Source: Erysipelotrichaceae bacterium (lineage in GTDB: Bacteria; Bacillota_I; Bacilli_A; RFN20; CAG-826). From it: 47,764 bases of DNA. The notes below the pieces were generated by a model. That model was given only the letters and a program-made list of their open reading frames with translations, did no database searches and was not told the origin of the DNA. Positions within the stretch are counted from its first letter, which is position 1. Every line of letters begins with the position of its first letter. The position numbers were made by a program, and so were the translations under genes. Positions 14,657 through 22,107 of this stretch are shown in pieces. The stretch is taken from contig SVAY01000012.1 in the NCBI GenBank assembly GCA_015059185.1, positions 1 through 47,764 on the forward strand, in the 5' to 3' direction.

Positions 14657-16020
14657 TGGCGTTTGAATCATTAAGTGACAAACTTTCTCAAATATTTAAA
14701 AAGATCAAAGGACAAGCTCGCATTACCGAAAGTAATGTTGAAGAAATGCTTAAAGAAATTCGTATCGCGCTTCTTGAAGCTGATGTTAATTATAAAGTCG
14801 TTAAAGAGTTCACTTCTAACGTTAAAGAAAAGGCTCTTGGAACAGAGGTTTTATCTAAACTTAATCCAGGCCAAATGATCGTTGGAATAGTACATGACGA
14901 AATTGAAAAATTATTAGGTAGTAATGAGAGCGAAATTGATTATCCAACTACCCGTCCATGTGTCATTATGCTTGTTGGTTTACAAGGTAGTGGTAAAACT
15001 ACATCTGCTGGTAAACTTGCTTACTTAATGAAGAATAAACTTAAGAAGAAAGTTCTCCTTGCTGCTTGTGACGTTTATCGTCCTGCTGCTATCGACCAAT
15101 TAGAAACCATTGCTAAACAAGTTGGTGTGGATATTGTAAATGAAGGTAAAGGTGATCCAGTTAAGATTGCTAGCCACGCTAAAAAACGCGCTTTTGATGA
15201 CCGTTATGATGTATTGATTATCGATACTGCTGGTCGACTTCAAATTGATGAACAATTAATGCAAGAACTTAATAACATTAAAGATGAAGTTAAACCTGAT
15301 GAAATCCTTCTTTTAGTCGATGCTATGGCTGGTCAAGACGCAGTCAATGTTGCTAATGCCTTTAATGAGAAGCTTGATTTAAGCGGAATTATCATGTCTA
15401 AACTTGATGGTGATGCCCGTGGTGGTGCTGCCTTAAGTATTAAACATATGACAGGAGTACCTATTAAGTTCTCCGGTATTGGTGAAAAATTAACAGATTT
15501 AGATATCTTCCATCCAGATAGAATGGCTGACCGTATCTTAGGTATGGGCGACGTCATGACTTTAGTGGAAAAGGCTAAAGAAGAATTTGATGAAAAAGAA
15601 GCAAGAAAAACCGCTAATAAAATGATGAGCGGGGAGTTTGATTTAGATGATATGTTAGATCAAATGAGAAAAGTACAAAAAATGGGCTCTCTAGGAGGCT
15701 TATTAAAGCTTATTCCTGGTATGCCTAAGGTTACTCCAGAACAGCTTGCAGCGGGCGAAAGAGAAATGAAAAACTTTGAAGTAATCATTAACTCTATGAC
15801 TCCAGAAGAAAGACATAATCCTGATGTCTTTAAATATTCGCGTAAAATAAGAGTTGCTAATGGTAGTGGAAAGTCTGTTGCTGACATTAACCGTGTCTTA
15901 AAGAAATATGAACAAATGAAAGATATGATGAAAAAGATGGAGCAATACCGTAAAACAGGTAGAATGCCACCAGGTGGTTTCCCGGGCATGGGAGGCATGG
16001 GTGGTTTCCCAGGAATGTAA
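14656..16020 (+). CDS. ffh: Signal recognition particle protein Ffh (SRP54)
   Basis: A 454-residue SRP GTPase that binds signal sequences and 4.5S RNA. N domain from residue 1, G domain with GLQGSGKT (108-115), DVYRPAA, DTAGR and SKLDGDARGG, then a Met-rich M domain (about 300-454). The end is a Gly/Met tail (MGGMGGFPGM). AAGGAGA precedes the ATG. It is the last gene of the operon and is followed by a small hairpin and a strong terminator. In typical Firmicutes rpsP would follow in the same direction; here the next genes point back at it. Confidence 0.98.
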   Translation: MAFESLSDKLSQIFKKIKGQARITESNVEEMLKEIRIALLEADVNYKVVKEFTSNVKEKALGTEVLSKLNPGQMIVGIVHDEIEKLLGSNESEIDYPTTRPCVIMLVGLQGSGKTTSAGKLAYLMKNKLKKKVLLAACDVYRPAAIDQLETIAKQVGVDIVNEGKGDPVKIASHAKKRAFDDRYDVLIIDTAGRLQIDEQLMQELNNIKDEVKPDEILLLVDAMAGQDAVNVANAFNEKLDLSGIIMSKLDGDARGGAALSIKHMTGVPIKFSGIGEKLTDLDIFHPDRMADRILGMGDVMTLVEKAKEEFDEKEARKTANKMMSGEFDLDDMLDQMRKVQKMGSLGGLLKLIPGMPKVTPEQLAAGEREMKNFEVIINSMTPEERHNPDVFKYSRKIRVANGSGKSVADINRVLKKYEQMKDMMKKMEQYRKTGRMPPGGFPGMGGMGGFPGM

Positions 16021-16072
16021 TGAACCTGTTCAAAAAAGGAACAAGTTGAATTTTGATAAAATAGTAAAATGA

Positions 16073-16102
16073 ACTGCCGAGGAATCCTCGGTAGTTTTTT
16101 CT
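16073..16102 (+). terminator. Intrinsic terminator of the ffh operon
   Basis: ACTGCCGAGGA/TCCTCGGTAGT is an 11-bp stem followed by TTTTTT (16073-16100). A weaker hairpin AAC-TGTTC/GAACA-GTT (about 16023-16047) lies between the ffh stop and the terminator. Confidence 0.92.
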
Positions 16103-16506
16103 AGAGTTTAGTATGTACGCTTATGCACGAACAGTTGTAAAAAAACTCAACTATTTAATACTCAACAATTTTTATATCGGACAAAATTACTTATGTGCAT
16201 TTTTTGCACAATACTCAAATATAAAATGAAAATGTAAAAATTTATTAAAAATATTGAATAAAACAATACATTAAACACTATTTTTAAGAATTAACAATAT
16301 GGCATTATTGAATATTTATTATTGGGTTTTAGATGTTGCAGAAAAGGTAACCACTCAATTTTTATAATACCCTATCCATAAATATTAATGTTTGAAGCGT
16401 TAGATTATTCAGTTAACGAGGATTACTCGTATACTTAAAGTGTTAAAGTATGTGCGCAAAAAATACACTCATACATTTCAATAATAACTAATATTAACTT
16501 GATAAC
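16103..16506. other. AT-rich convergent intergenic region with small repeats
   Basis: About 400 bases without an open reading frame between convergent ffh and trmD. Visible structure: TGTGCA-TTTTT-TGCACA hairpin (16194-16210); the word ACTCAA three times (16145-16220); ACGAG/CTCGT (about 16417-16430); and a GTATG/CATAC pair near 16450-16476 that may end the trmD operon on the minus strand. No RNA family, promoter pair or attachment site is recognisable. It borders an inverted gene block and so may mark an inversion end. Confidence 0.5.
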
Positions 16507-17280
16507 CTACTTAATAAACTTATGACCTTTTTCTAAAGCCATCTTTTCCCACTTAGGTTGTTCGTTGCTATCTAATTCGTCAAGAAGCTTACGTTCTTGT
16601 TTATTAAGTTCGTATTTATCAAAGAGATCCTTACGATATTCTTTAGTTAATTTTAGAGACTGTTTCTTACGCCATTTATTAATAGCCTCATGATTACCAG
16701 AATAGAGGATATCAGGAATCTTTTTGCCGTTATAATCAAATGGTTCTGTGTATTGAGGATATTCTAATAGTCCGTTTTCAAAGCTTTCCTCGACTGTTGA
16801 TTCGTTAGCAATCGCTCCATCAAGTAATCTAATAATTGAATCAGTGATAATCATGCTTCCTAGTTCACCACCAGTTAGGATATAATCACCAACTGAAACT
16901 AGTTCATCAACATAATCATTAACTCTTTCGTCTATTCCTTCATAATGCCCACATATTAAGACTAAATCTTTTGAATTTGCAGCAAAATCATGTGCTTTTG
17001 CTTGATTATATGTTTTTCCTCTTGGTGAAAGAAGAACAACTTTTGAGTTTTCTGTTCTATTAGCGTTTAAACAATCTAAGACTGGTTGACACTTCATGAT
17101 TAAGCCAGCGCCTCCTCCAACAGGAGCGGAATCAACACGACCATATTTATCTAAAGTGTAATCTCTGATGTTAACGATTTTTACTTCAACAATGTTTTTG
17201 CTAATCGCGCGTTTAATAATTGAGTTAGTTAAAAAACCATCAAACATTTCTGGGAATAAAGTAAGAATAGTGATTCTCAT
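16507..17280 (-). CDS. trmD: tRNA (guanine-N1)-methyltransferase TrmD
   Basis: A 257-residue SPOUT methyltransferase making m1G37 in tRNAs, needed to prevent frameshifting. MRITILTLFPEMFDGFLTNS at the N-terminus, APVGGGAGLIMK, the knot LICGHYEGIDERV, and GDYILTGGEL are all diagnostic. The length is normal. Its ATG overlaps the rimM stop (ATGA) with GGAGGG just upstream, so the two are translationally coupled. It is the last gene of the rpsP-khpA-rimM-trmD operon, which runs against its neighbours here. Confidence 0.97.
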   Translation of the reverse strand: MRITILTLFPEMFDGFLTNSIIKRAISKNIVEVKIVNIRDYTLDKYGRVDSAPVGGGAGLIMKCQPVLDCLNANRTENSKVVLLSPRGKTYNQAKAHDFAANSKDLVLICGHYEGIDERVNDYVDELVSVGDYILTGGELGSMIITDSIIRLLDGAIANESTVEESFENGLLEYPQYTEPFDYNGKKIPDILYSGNHEAINKWRKKQSLKLTKEYRKDLFDKYELNKQERKLLDELDSNEQPKWEKMALEKGHKFIK

Positions 17281-17783
17281 AGCATTCCCTCCATAACTTT
17301 AATGATGATTTTCTTATTTTCTATATCAACATGATCAATAAAAGCGTCGATAAAAGGAACAAAGAAATCAGGTTTATCTTTTCTTGATACCCTTAATGTT
17401 ATTTGAGCAGGAAATTCTTCGACCTTTTTTACTTTTCCAAGTAACCTACTTTGCTCATCATAAACATCACATTGTTCTACATCTGTGAAGTAATATTCAT
17501 TCTTCGCTAATAATTTTGCATCTTTATTAGCTTCAACAAACCATCCTCTTCTTTCTAATGCTTCTTCCTTTGAAGTAATTTCATTTACTTTTACAAAATC
17601 AATGTCTTTGTTAGCGCGGTGTTCAATTACTGTTGCTTCTAATCTTTCTCCACTAGGTGATACAAGATAAATGATATTGCCCTTTTTATAACGTTTATCA
17701 CTGTAGTAAGTAGAAGAAAGAATCTTTAGAGTGCCATCTAAAGAGAATGCATCGATAATTTTACCTAATCTAACAAATTCCAT
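17277..17783 (-). CDS. rimM: Ribosome maturation factor RimM
   Basis: A 168-residue 16S rRNA processing factor acting on the 30S head with ribosomal proteins including S19. The N-terminal RimM barrel starts at MEFVRLGKIIDAFSLDGTLK, followed by a PRC-barrel-like C-terminal half (about 90-165). The reading frame stays open upstream to a TTG at 17837, overlapping khpA, but the family start is the ATG at 17783. That ATG has no clear ribosome site: the nearest purine-rich AGAGG lies 24 bases upstream, inside a hairpin that contains the khpA stop. Translation may depend on coupling to khpA or on a rearranged leader. It overlaps trmD by 4 bases. Confidence 0.92.
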   Translation of the reverse strand: MEFVRLGKIIDAFSLDGTLKILSSTYYSDKRYKKGNIIYLVSPSGERLEATVIEHRANKDIDFVKVNEITSKEEALERRGWFVEANKDAKLLAKNEYYFTDVEQCDVYDEQSRLLGKVKKVEEFPAQITLRVSRKDKPDFFVPFIDAFIDHVDIENKKIIIKVMEGML

Positions 17784-17790
17784 AGCATTA

Positions 17791-17812
17791 GAAAAAAGAG
17801 GATTAATCCTCT
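17791..17812 (-). terminator. Attenuator-like hairpin across the khpA stop codon
   Basis: On the minus strand the perfect palindrome AGAGGATTAATCCTCT (17812-17797) is followed by TTTTTT. The khpA stop TAA lies inside it. It has the form of an intrinsic terminator in the middle of the operon. Ribosomes finishing khpA would cover the stem, so termination could depend on khpA translation. Confidence 0.6.
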
Positions 17813-18069
17813 TTATTTTCTTCTCCAAATGATTCAAATCTTAAATGAATGTGTTTGTTTTCGGTTTTGCCAGCAACACCCACTAATTCTCTAAGAGCGT
17901 TAGCGATGATGCCTTTTTTACCGATTAATCTTGAAGTATCTTCCTTTTCAGCGGCAATAAGAATATTGACGTCTTTTGGGGTATTTCCTTCAGTAATTCG
18001 AATTAAGACAGATTCAGGTGAATCAATGATTGGATCAATGAGAGCGTGAATAACTGCTTCGTAATCCAT
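17803..18069 (-). CDS. khpA: KH-domain RNA-binding protein KhpA (YlqC family)
   Basis: An 88-residue single type-II KH-domain protein. The RNA-binding GxxG loop is IGKKG (49-53), preceded by the beta-strand VNILIAAEKED. KhpA pairs with KhpB in Firmicutes and affects cell division and length through RNA binding. Its ATG overlaps the rpsP stop codon by one base (TAATG). The C-terminus is acidic (EENKED). Confidence 0.93.
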   Translation of the reverse strand: MDYEAVIHALIDPIIDSPESVLIRITEGNTPKDVNILIAAEKEDTSRLIGKKGIIANALRELVGVAGKTENKHIHLRFESFGEENKED

Positions 18070-18338
18070 TATTTAGCCTTCTTTTCTTTTGCTTTAGCGT
18101 TTAAGCCTTTACGGTTGAAGATTGCTTTAACGGTATCGCTTGGTTGAGCACCTAAGCCTAACCATTTGAGGGCTAATTCTTCATTGACGACAGCATTTTC
18201 TACGCCTTTTTCTGGATCGAAGTAGCCAATTTGTTCGATGTATCTACCATCTCTAGCGAATCTGGAGTCAGCAGCAACGATTCTATAGAATGGATCGTCG
18301 TGTCTACCAATACGAGTTAATCTAATTTTAACAGCCAT
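18069..18338 (-). CDS. rpsP: 30S ribosomal protein S16
   Basis: An 89-residue ribosomal protein binding 16S rRNA early in assembly. [20 protein letters not shown] and [20 protein letters not shown] are the family signature, and the tail is Lys-rich ([10 protein letters not shown]). The start at 18338 is chosen over in-frame upstream codons because AGGAGGA lies 8 bases before it. It heads the inverted rpsP-khpA-rimM-trmD operon and is divergent from rplS. Confidence 0.97.
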   Translation of the reverse strand: MAVKIRLTRIGRHDDPFYRIVAADSRFARDGRYIEQIGYFDPEKGVENAVVNEELALKWLGLGAQPSDTVKAIFNRKGLNAKAKEKKAK

Positions 18339-18363
18339 AATAAATCCTCCTATGACGATAGAT

Positions 18364-18392
18364 ATCTTATATATCTTTATAAGTGGTGTCAA
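18364..18392 (-). promoter_or_regulatory. rpsP operon promoter
   Basis: On the minus strand TTGACA (18392-18387) is followed after 17 bases by TAAGAT (18369-18364), or after 15 bases by TATAAG. The consensus -35 fits a strongly expressed ribosomal protein operon. Confidence 0.65.
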
Positions 18393-18445
18393 GTATTTTT
18401 ACTTTACAGCATTACATTTTATCTTTTACTCATAAAAAAAGAGTG

Positions 18446-18475
18446 TTGCAATCTAGTTTACATATAATGTATTAT
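18446..18475 (+). promoter_or_regulatory. rplS promoter
   Basis: TTGCAA (18446-18451), an 18-base spacer and TATTAT (18470-18475, part of TATTATAAT). It lies in the divergent rpsP/rplS gap and precedes a structured leader. Confidence 0.5.
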
Positions 18476-18482
18476 AATCAAG

Positions 18483-18565
18483 CACGTTTAAAGCGTGATA
18501 CGGGTGCTCCGCTAACATTGAGATTATGAACACCAAGAGATTAACTTATGTAGGAGGAATTCATT
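18483..18565 (+). promoter_or_regulatory. Structured leader of rplS (L19-leader type)
   Basis: About 80 untranslated bases with a hairpin CACG (18483-18486) / CGTG (18494-18497), then GGTGCTC (18503-18509) facing GAACACC (18528-18534), with a single mismatch. The ribosome site TAGGAGGAAT follows. Bacillus rplS is known to have an autoregulatory L19 leader; assignment of this one to the same class is an inference from position and two hairpins. Confidence 0.5.
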
Positions 18566-18916
18566 ATGAACATGAAATTAGTTGATGAAATCACTAAGAG
18601 CCAACTCCGTAGCGATCTCCCAGATTTCAAATCTGGTGATGAAGTTAAAGTTTCCGTCAGAATTATTGAAGGTAACAAACAAAGAATTCAAAATTTCCAA
18701 GGTGTTGTTATCATCCGTAGAGGCGGAGGAGTATCTGAAACATTTACAGTTCGTAAGATGAGTAGTGGTATCGGTGTTGAAAGAACATTCCCACTTCACT
18801 CACCAAACATTGCTAGTATCGAAGTGTTACGTAAAGGTAAGGTTAGAAGAAATAAAATCACTTACATCCGTAATCGTTCAGGTAAAGCTGCTCGTATTAA
18901 AGAAATTATTAAATAA
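18566..18916 (+). CDS. rplS: 50S ribosomal protein L19
   Basis: A 116-residue ribosomal protein at the 30S-50S interface. The segments [43 protein letters not shown], and the end [16 protein letters not shown] are typical. AGGAGGA is 9 bases before the ATG. It is monocistronic: its own leader lies upstream and a strong terminator downstream. In relatives it is the last gene of the rpsP operon; here that operon points the other way. Confidence 0.97.
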   Translation: MNMKLVDEITKSQLRSDLPDFKSGDEVKVSVRIIEGNKQRIQNFQGVVIIRRGGGVSETFTVRKMSSGIGVERTFPLHSPNIASIEVLRKGKVRRNKITYIRNRSGKAARIKEIIK

Positions 18917-18934
18917 GTTTGAAAATAGCTTAGG

Positions 18935-18970
18935 AAAAAGGATTGTTAATAATCCTTTTTTTCTTTGTTT
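18935..18970 (+). terminator. Intrinsic terminator of rplS
   Basis: AAAAAGGATT/AATCCTTTTT stem with a 6-base loop (18935-18960), followed by further T residues. Confidence 0.9.
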
Positions 18971-18993
18971 ATATAAAATATAATATTTTTATT

Positions 18994-19680
18994 ATGATGA
19001 GTGAAAAACAGAAAAAAGTTAAAAATATATTCTGGGCTTTAGTTTATGTTGCTCTTGCTGCTGTCATTATTGTGAGTGCAACAAGCATGTTCAATAACTT
19101 TTATTATGAATCTGTTTATGTAAGCGGTTCATCTATGAGCCCAACATTTGATGGAAATACAGGAACTAGATTAGGAAGTGATTATGGCATCATTGATAAA
19201 GATAGTGGTGCAAAGCGTAATGTTAAACGTTTCCAAATCGTTACCACTTATTATCCTTCCGACTATCAAAATTATGGAACGGAGAATCAAACACTTAATG
19301 AAAACGCTACATATAAAATAAAAAGAGTTTTAGTGAAACCAGGTGAAACCTTCAAAGTTGAGGATAATAAAATATTTATTAAGGGTAAAGAAGGATATGG
19401 AGACCCATTAGATATCCCATTTATCCGTCATGGAATTGAAGACGAAAGTAAAGAAGAGGCCCATCGTAATTGGCCGGAAACAACTTTAAATAATTCCCAA
19501 TATTTCCTTGCAGGTGATAACTGGGTTCATAGTTCAGATTCATTTAGTATTGGACCAATAGATTATCAATTATTAGTTGGTGTAGTTGTTAAGATGCAAG
19601 GTAAATGCACAGTAGTAGATGGTAAGGTTGTTGAAAAAGAGCCTTATGCAGATCGATATTTCTTAGGAGTAAATTATTAA
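18994..19680 (+). CDS. lepB: Signal peptidase I
   Basis: A 228-residue membrane protease removing signal peptides. One N-terminal membrane helix (about 13-33) is followed by the catalytic serine motif SSMSPT (S47). The general-base lysine is in IKRVLVKPGE (K110), and the box GDNWVHSSDSFSIGP follows. There are insertions of about 20-30 residues between the Ser and Lys boxes and before the GDN box. No ribosome site precedes ATG-ATG at 18994/18997. A TATAAT at 18979-18984 predicts transcription starting about 3 bases before the ATG. An open frame reaches upstream to 18943, but it runs through the rplS terminator and is not the gene start. It is followed one base later by rbgA. Confidence 0.93.
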   Translation: MMSEKQKKVKNIFWALVYVALAAVIIVSATSMFNNFYYESVYVSGSSMSPTFDGNTGTRLGSDYGIIDKDSGAKRNVKRFQIVTTYYPSDYQNYGTENQTLNENATYKIKRVLVKPGETFKVEDNKIFIKGKEGYGDPLDIPFIRHGIEDESKEEAHRNWPETTLNNSQYFLAGDNWVHSSDSFSIGPIDYQLLVGVVVKMQGKCTVVDGKVVEKEPYADRYFLGVNY

Positions 19681-19681
19681 T

Positions 19682-20527
19682 ATGGCCAACATTCATTGGT
19701 TTCCTGGCCATATGAATAAGGCCTTAAATGAAATAAAAGAAAAGGTCAAACTTGTTGATGTCGTGATTGAGCTACTTGATACAAGAATCCCTTATTCCTC
19801 TTTTAATGATGAATTTGAAAAGTTTGTGACCAATAAGAAAAGATTATTTATATTTACCAAAGAAGATTTGGCAGATAAAGAAATTACAAAGGGTTGGATT
19901 GAGAAATTTAAGAGTGAAGGAAAGGACTTCCTCTTCTTAGATATCATCCACGATAACGTGAATCAAATATTAGCTAGGAAGATTGTCGATCTTGCTAAAG
20001 AAAAGCATCTTAAAGACAAGGCTAAAGGGATGAAACCTCAACCAGTACGCGCAATGATTATTGGTATTCCTAATGTTGGTAAGTCTTCTTTAATTAATAA
20101 ACTCGCTAAACGTAAAGTAGCGGGGGTGGAGAATCGTCCTGGCTTTACTCGTGGTGAACAAATGATCAAAATTGATAAAGATTTCTTACTCGTGGACACT
20201 CCTGGGGTTCTACCAATGAATTATGAGAATAAAAAGAAAGCCATGCATCTCGCGCTTGTAGGATCGATTAAAGAAGAAATCCTTCCAGTATTAGATATGG
20301 CAAACTATTTATTAGACTATTTTAAAGATCATTATCCATCTATTTTAAAAGAAAGATTTAATATTGAAGAAATCACTGAAAACCTCGTAGTTTACGAACA
20401 AATTGCGAAAAAACGGGGACTTTTAGGGCAAAATGGAGTTCTTCAAATTGAAAATGCTGCAAGTTTATTACTCAAAGAATTTAAAGATGGTAAGCTTGGA
20501 AGAATATCTTTAGAAAGAGCAATCTAA
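19682..20527 (+). CDS. rbgA: Ribosome biogenesis GTPase RbgA (YlqF)
   Basis: A 281-residue circularly permuted GTPase required for late 50S assembly. MANIHWFPGHMNKALNEIKE is the family start. The permuted G4 (TKEDL) comes before G1 GIPNVGKSS, then G3 DTPGVL, with the ANTAR-like C-terminal domain at about 210-281. It lies one base after lepB and overlaps the rnhB ATG (TAATG), so lepB-rbgA-rnhB forms a compact operon in the conserved Firmicutes order. Confidence 0.97.
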   Translation: MANIHWFPGHMNKALNEIKEKVKLVDVVIELLDTRIPYSSFNDEFEKFVTNKKRLFIFTKEDLADKEITKGWIEKFKSEGKDFLFLDIIHDNVNQILARKIVDLAKEKHLKDKAKGMKPQPVRAMIIGIPNVGKSSLINKLAKRKVAGVENRPGFTRGEQMIKIDKDFLLVDTPGVLPMNYENKKKAMHLALVGSIKEEILPVLDMANYLLDYFKDHYPSILKERFNIEEITENLVVYEQIAKKRGLLGQNGVLQIENAASLLLKEFKDGKLGRISLERAI

Positions 20528-21153
20528 TGGCCTTAGATTTTGATTTAGAATATTACCAAAAAGGATTTAAAAATATCGTTGGATTAGATGAAGCTGGTAG
20601 AGGTTGTTTACTCGGTCCAGTAGTGGCCTCAGCAGTTGTTTTACCGCGTGATTTTTATCACCCTTTAATTAATGATTCTAAGAAGTTAACAGAAAAGCAA
20701 AGAGAAGAAGCCTATCTCATTATTAAAGAACATGCTTTAGCAATTGGAGTGGCTCAAATCGAACCAGAAGAAATTGATAAGATCAATATTTTAGAAGCGT
20801 CCAGAAAAGCAATGACCCTTGCTTTAGAACAAATTCCGTTAGATAAATATGACATTATCATTACTGATTATATGAAACTTCCTAAAGCCAAAAAGGAAGT
20901 AATTGATATTCCTCATGGCGACGCTCGTTCTTTAAGTGTCGCGGCAGCCTCAATTATTGCAAAAGTTACAAGAGACCATATCTGTAACGCATTAGAAAAA
21001 GAGTATCCTAATTTTAAAATTTCCACCCATAAAGGTTATGGCACTAAATTACATTTAGAGGAGCTAGAAAAGTATGGTCCTATTAAGGGTCTACACCGTT
21101 TCTCATATAAACCAATTCAGGCCCTTTTAATCGAAAAAGTGAAATTATTTTAA
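20527..21153 (+). CDS. rnhB: Ribonuclease HII
   Basis: A 208-residue enzyme that removes ribonucleotides and RNA from RNA-DNA hybrids. The catalytic acidic residues are in GLDEAGRG (about 18-25), the ITDYMKLP segment and KVTRDH. The motif AAASIIAKVTRD and the C-terminal HKGYGTKLHLEEL fit the family. It starts by overlapping the rbgA stop. Confidence 0.96.
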   Translation: MALDFDLEYYQKGFKNIVGLDEAGRGCLLGPVVASAVVLPRDFYHPLINDSKKLTEKQREEAYLIIKEHALAIGVAQIEPEEIDKINILEASRKAMTLALEQIPLDKYDIIITDYMKLPKAKKEVIDIPHGDARSLSVAAASIIAKVTRDHICNALEKEYPNFKISTHKGYGTKLHLEELEKYGPIKGLHRFSYKPIQALLIEKVKLF

Positions 21154-21165
21154 ACATTTTTAACT

Positions 21166-21200
21166 TTTCCTCCGTCTTGAAAAGAATATATAGGAGGAAA
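21166..21200 (+). promoter_or_regulatory. Hairpin sequestering the dprA ribosome-binding site
   Basis: TTTCCTCC (21166-21173) is perfectly complementary to GGAGGAAA (21193-21200), the ribosome site of dprA, whose ATG is at 21205. The 19-base loop contains TTGAAA and an AT-rich stretch. Transcripts coming from rnhB would fold the site shut; a transcript starting inside the loop would leave it open. Confidence 0.55.
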
Positions 21201-21204
21201 TTTT

Positions 21205-22011
21205 ATGATTTCACAACGCGATTTAATAATTTATTTAGCTATTAAGTATAATGGCGATTATGATTCGCTTCTTTATGCAATTGATCGAAAAGAATGCCCG
21301 GATGCAGAAATAGTTAAAAACACCGTCTCTCAAATTAAGTGTAAAACCTTAACAATGATTGATGATGATTATCCACAGTACTTAAAGCATTTTCCACGTA
21401 GCCCAATTGTTTTATTTTATTATGGAGATATTTCTTTAATAGATGAGAAACATTATCGATATAATCTAGGGGTTGTTGGTACGCGTCATCCAAGCGAATA
21501 TGGGGTGATGTATACAAGAAAAATAGTAAAAGAAGTGGCGAAAGATTGTAACATTGTTTCAGGCTTAGCAATAGGGATAGATGGAGAAGCACATCGTATG
21601 GCTCTAGAAGCAGGAACAAAAACTATTGCAGTCCTTGGTTCTGGCATTGATAATCCTTGGCCTGATTCAAATATCAATTTATATCATGACATTCTTAATA
21701 GTGGTGGCCTTATCCTTTCTGAATACCCAGGTAAGTTAGAGCCGACTCCATTAACGTTTCCAGTGAGGAATAGAATAGTTGCTATGCTTTCTAATACCTT
21801 GCTCGTGACTGAAGCTAATGGTTATAAAACAGGGACACGTATCACAGTAGGATTTATGCTTAATTACAATAAAGAAGTGCTCAGCATTCCCTATTCTTTA
21901 GAGGTAAAAGATAGTTATTGTAATCGTTTATTGACCCTTGGGGCACACGCAGTAATGAACGGAGAAGACGTTCTCATCAACATGAACTTGCGAAAGATAA
22001 ATTTAATATAG
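21205..22011 (+). CDS. dprA: DNA processing protein DprA (Smf)
   Basis: A 268-residue Rossmann-fold protein that loads RecA on incoming single-stranded DNA in transformation. The motifs GVVGTRHPSEYG, SGLAIGIDGEAHR, TIAVLGSGID and FPVRNRIVAMLS are diagnostic. It is short for the family: only the Rossmann core and a brief N-terminal helical part are present, with no clear C-terminal winged-helix domain. AGGAGGA precedes the ATG at optimal spacing but is contained in an inverted repeat. Confidence 0.93.
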   Translation: MISQRDLIIYLAIKYNGDYDSLLYAIDRKECPDAEIVKNTVSQIKCKTLTMIDDDYPQYLKHFPRSPIVLFYYGDISLIDEKHYRYNLGVVGTRHPSEYGVMYTRKIVKEVAKDCNIVSGLAIGIDGEAHRMALEAGTKTIAVLGSGIDNPWPDSNINLYHDILNSGGLILSEYPGKLEPTPLTFPVRNRIVAMLSNTLLVTEANGYKTGTRITVGFMLNYNKEVLSIPYSLEVKDSYCNRLLTLGAHAVMNGEDVLINMNLRKINLI

Positions 22012-22062
22012 CCCATCTTAAATAAACATTTATTTAATTAAAGATAATATATAAAAAGGGGT

Positions 22063-22091
22063 TTGACTTATTGTTAAATCAAGCATATATT
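22063..22091 (+). promoter_or_regulatory. topA promoter
   Basis: TTGACT (22063-22068), 17-base spacer, TATATT (22086-22091). The predicted start near 22098 gives an untranslated leader of only about 10 bases. Confidence 0.65.
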
Positions 22092-22107
22092 TTCTCATTG
22101 TCAGCCT

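Noticed and set aside
17277..17837. Longer RimM starting at TTG 17837
   Set aside because: The extra 18 residues overlap khpA and precede the family's normal start MEFVRLGKI; no ribosome site supports it.
18943..18993. Longer LepB N-terminus
   Set aside because: The extension is translated from the rplS terminator and its T-run.
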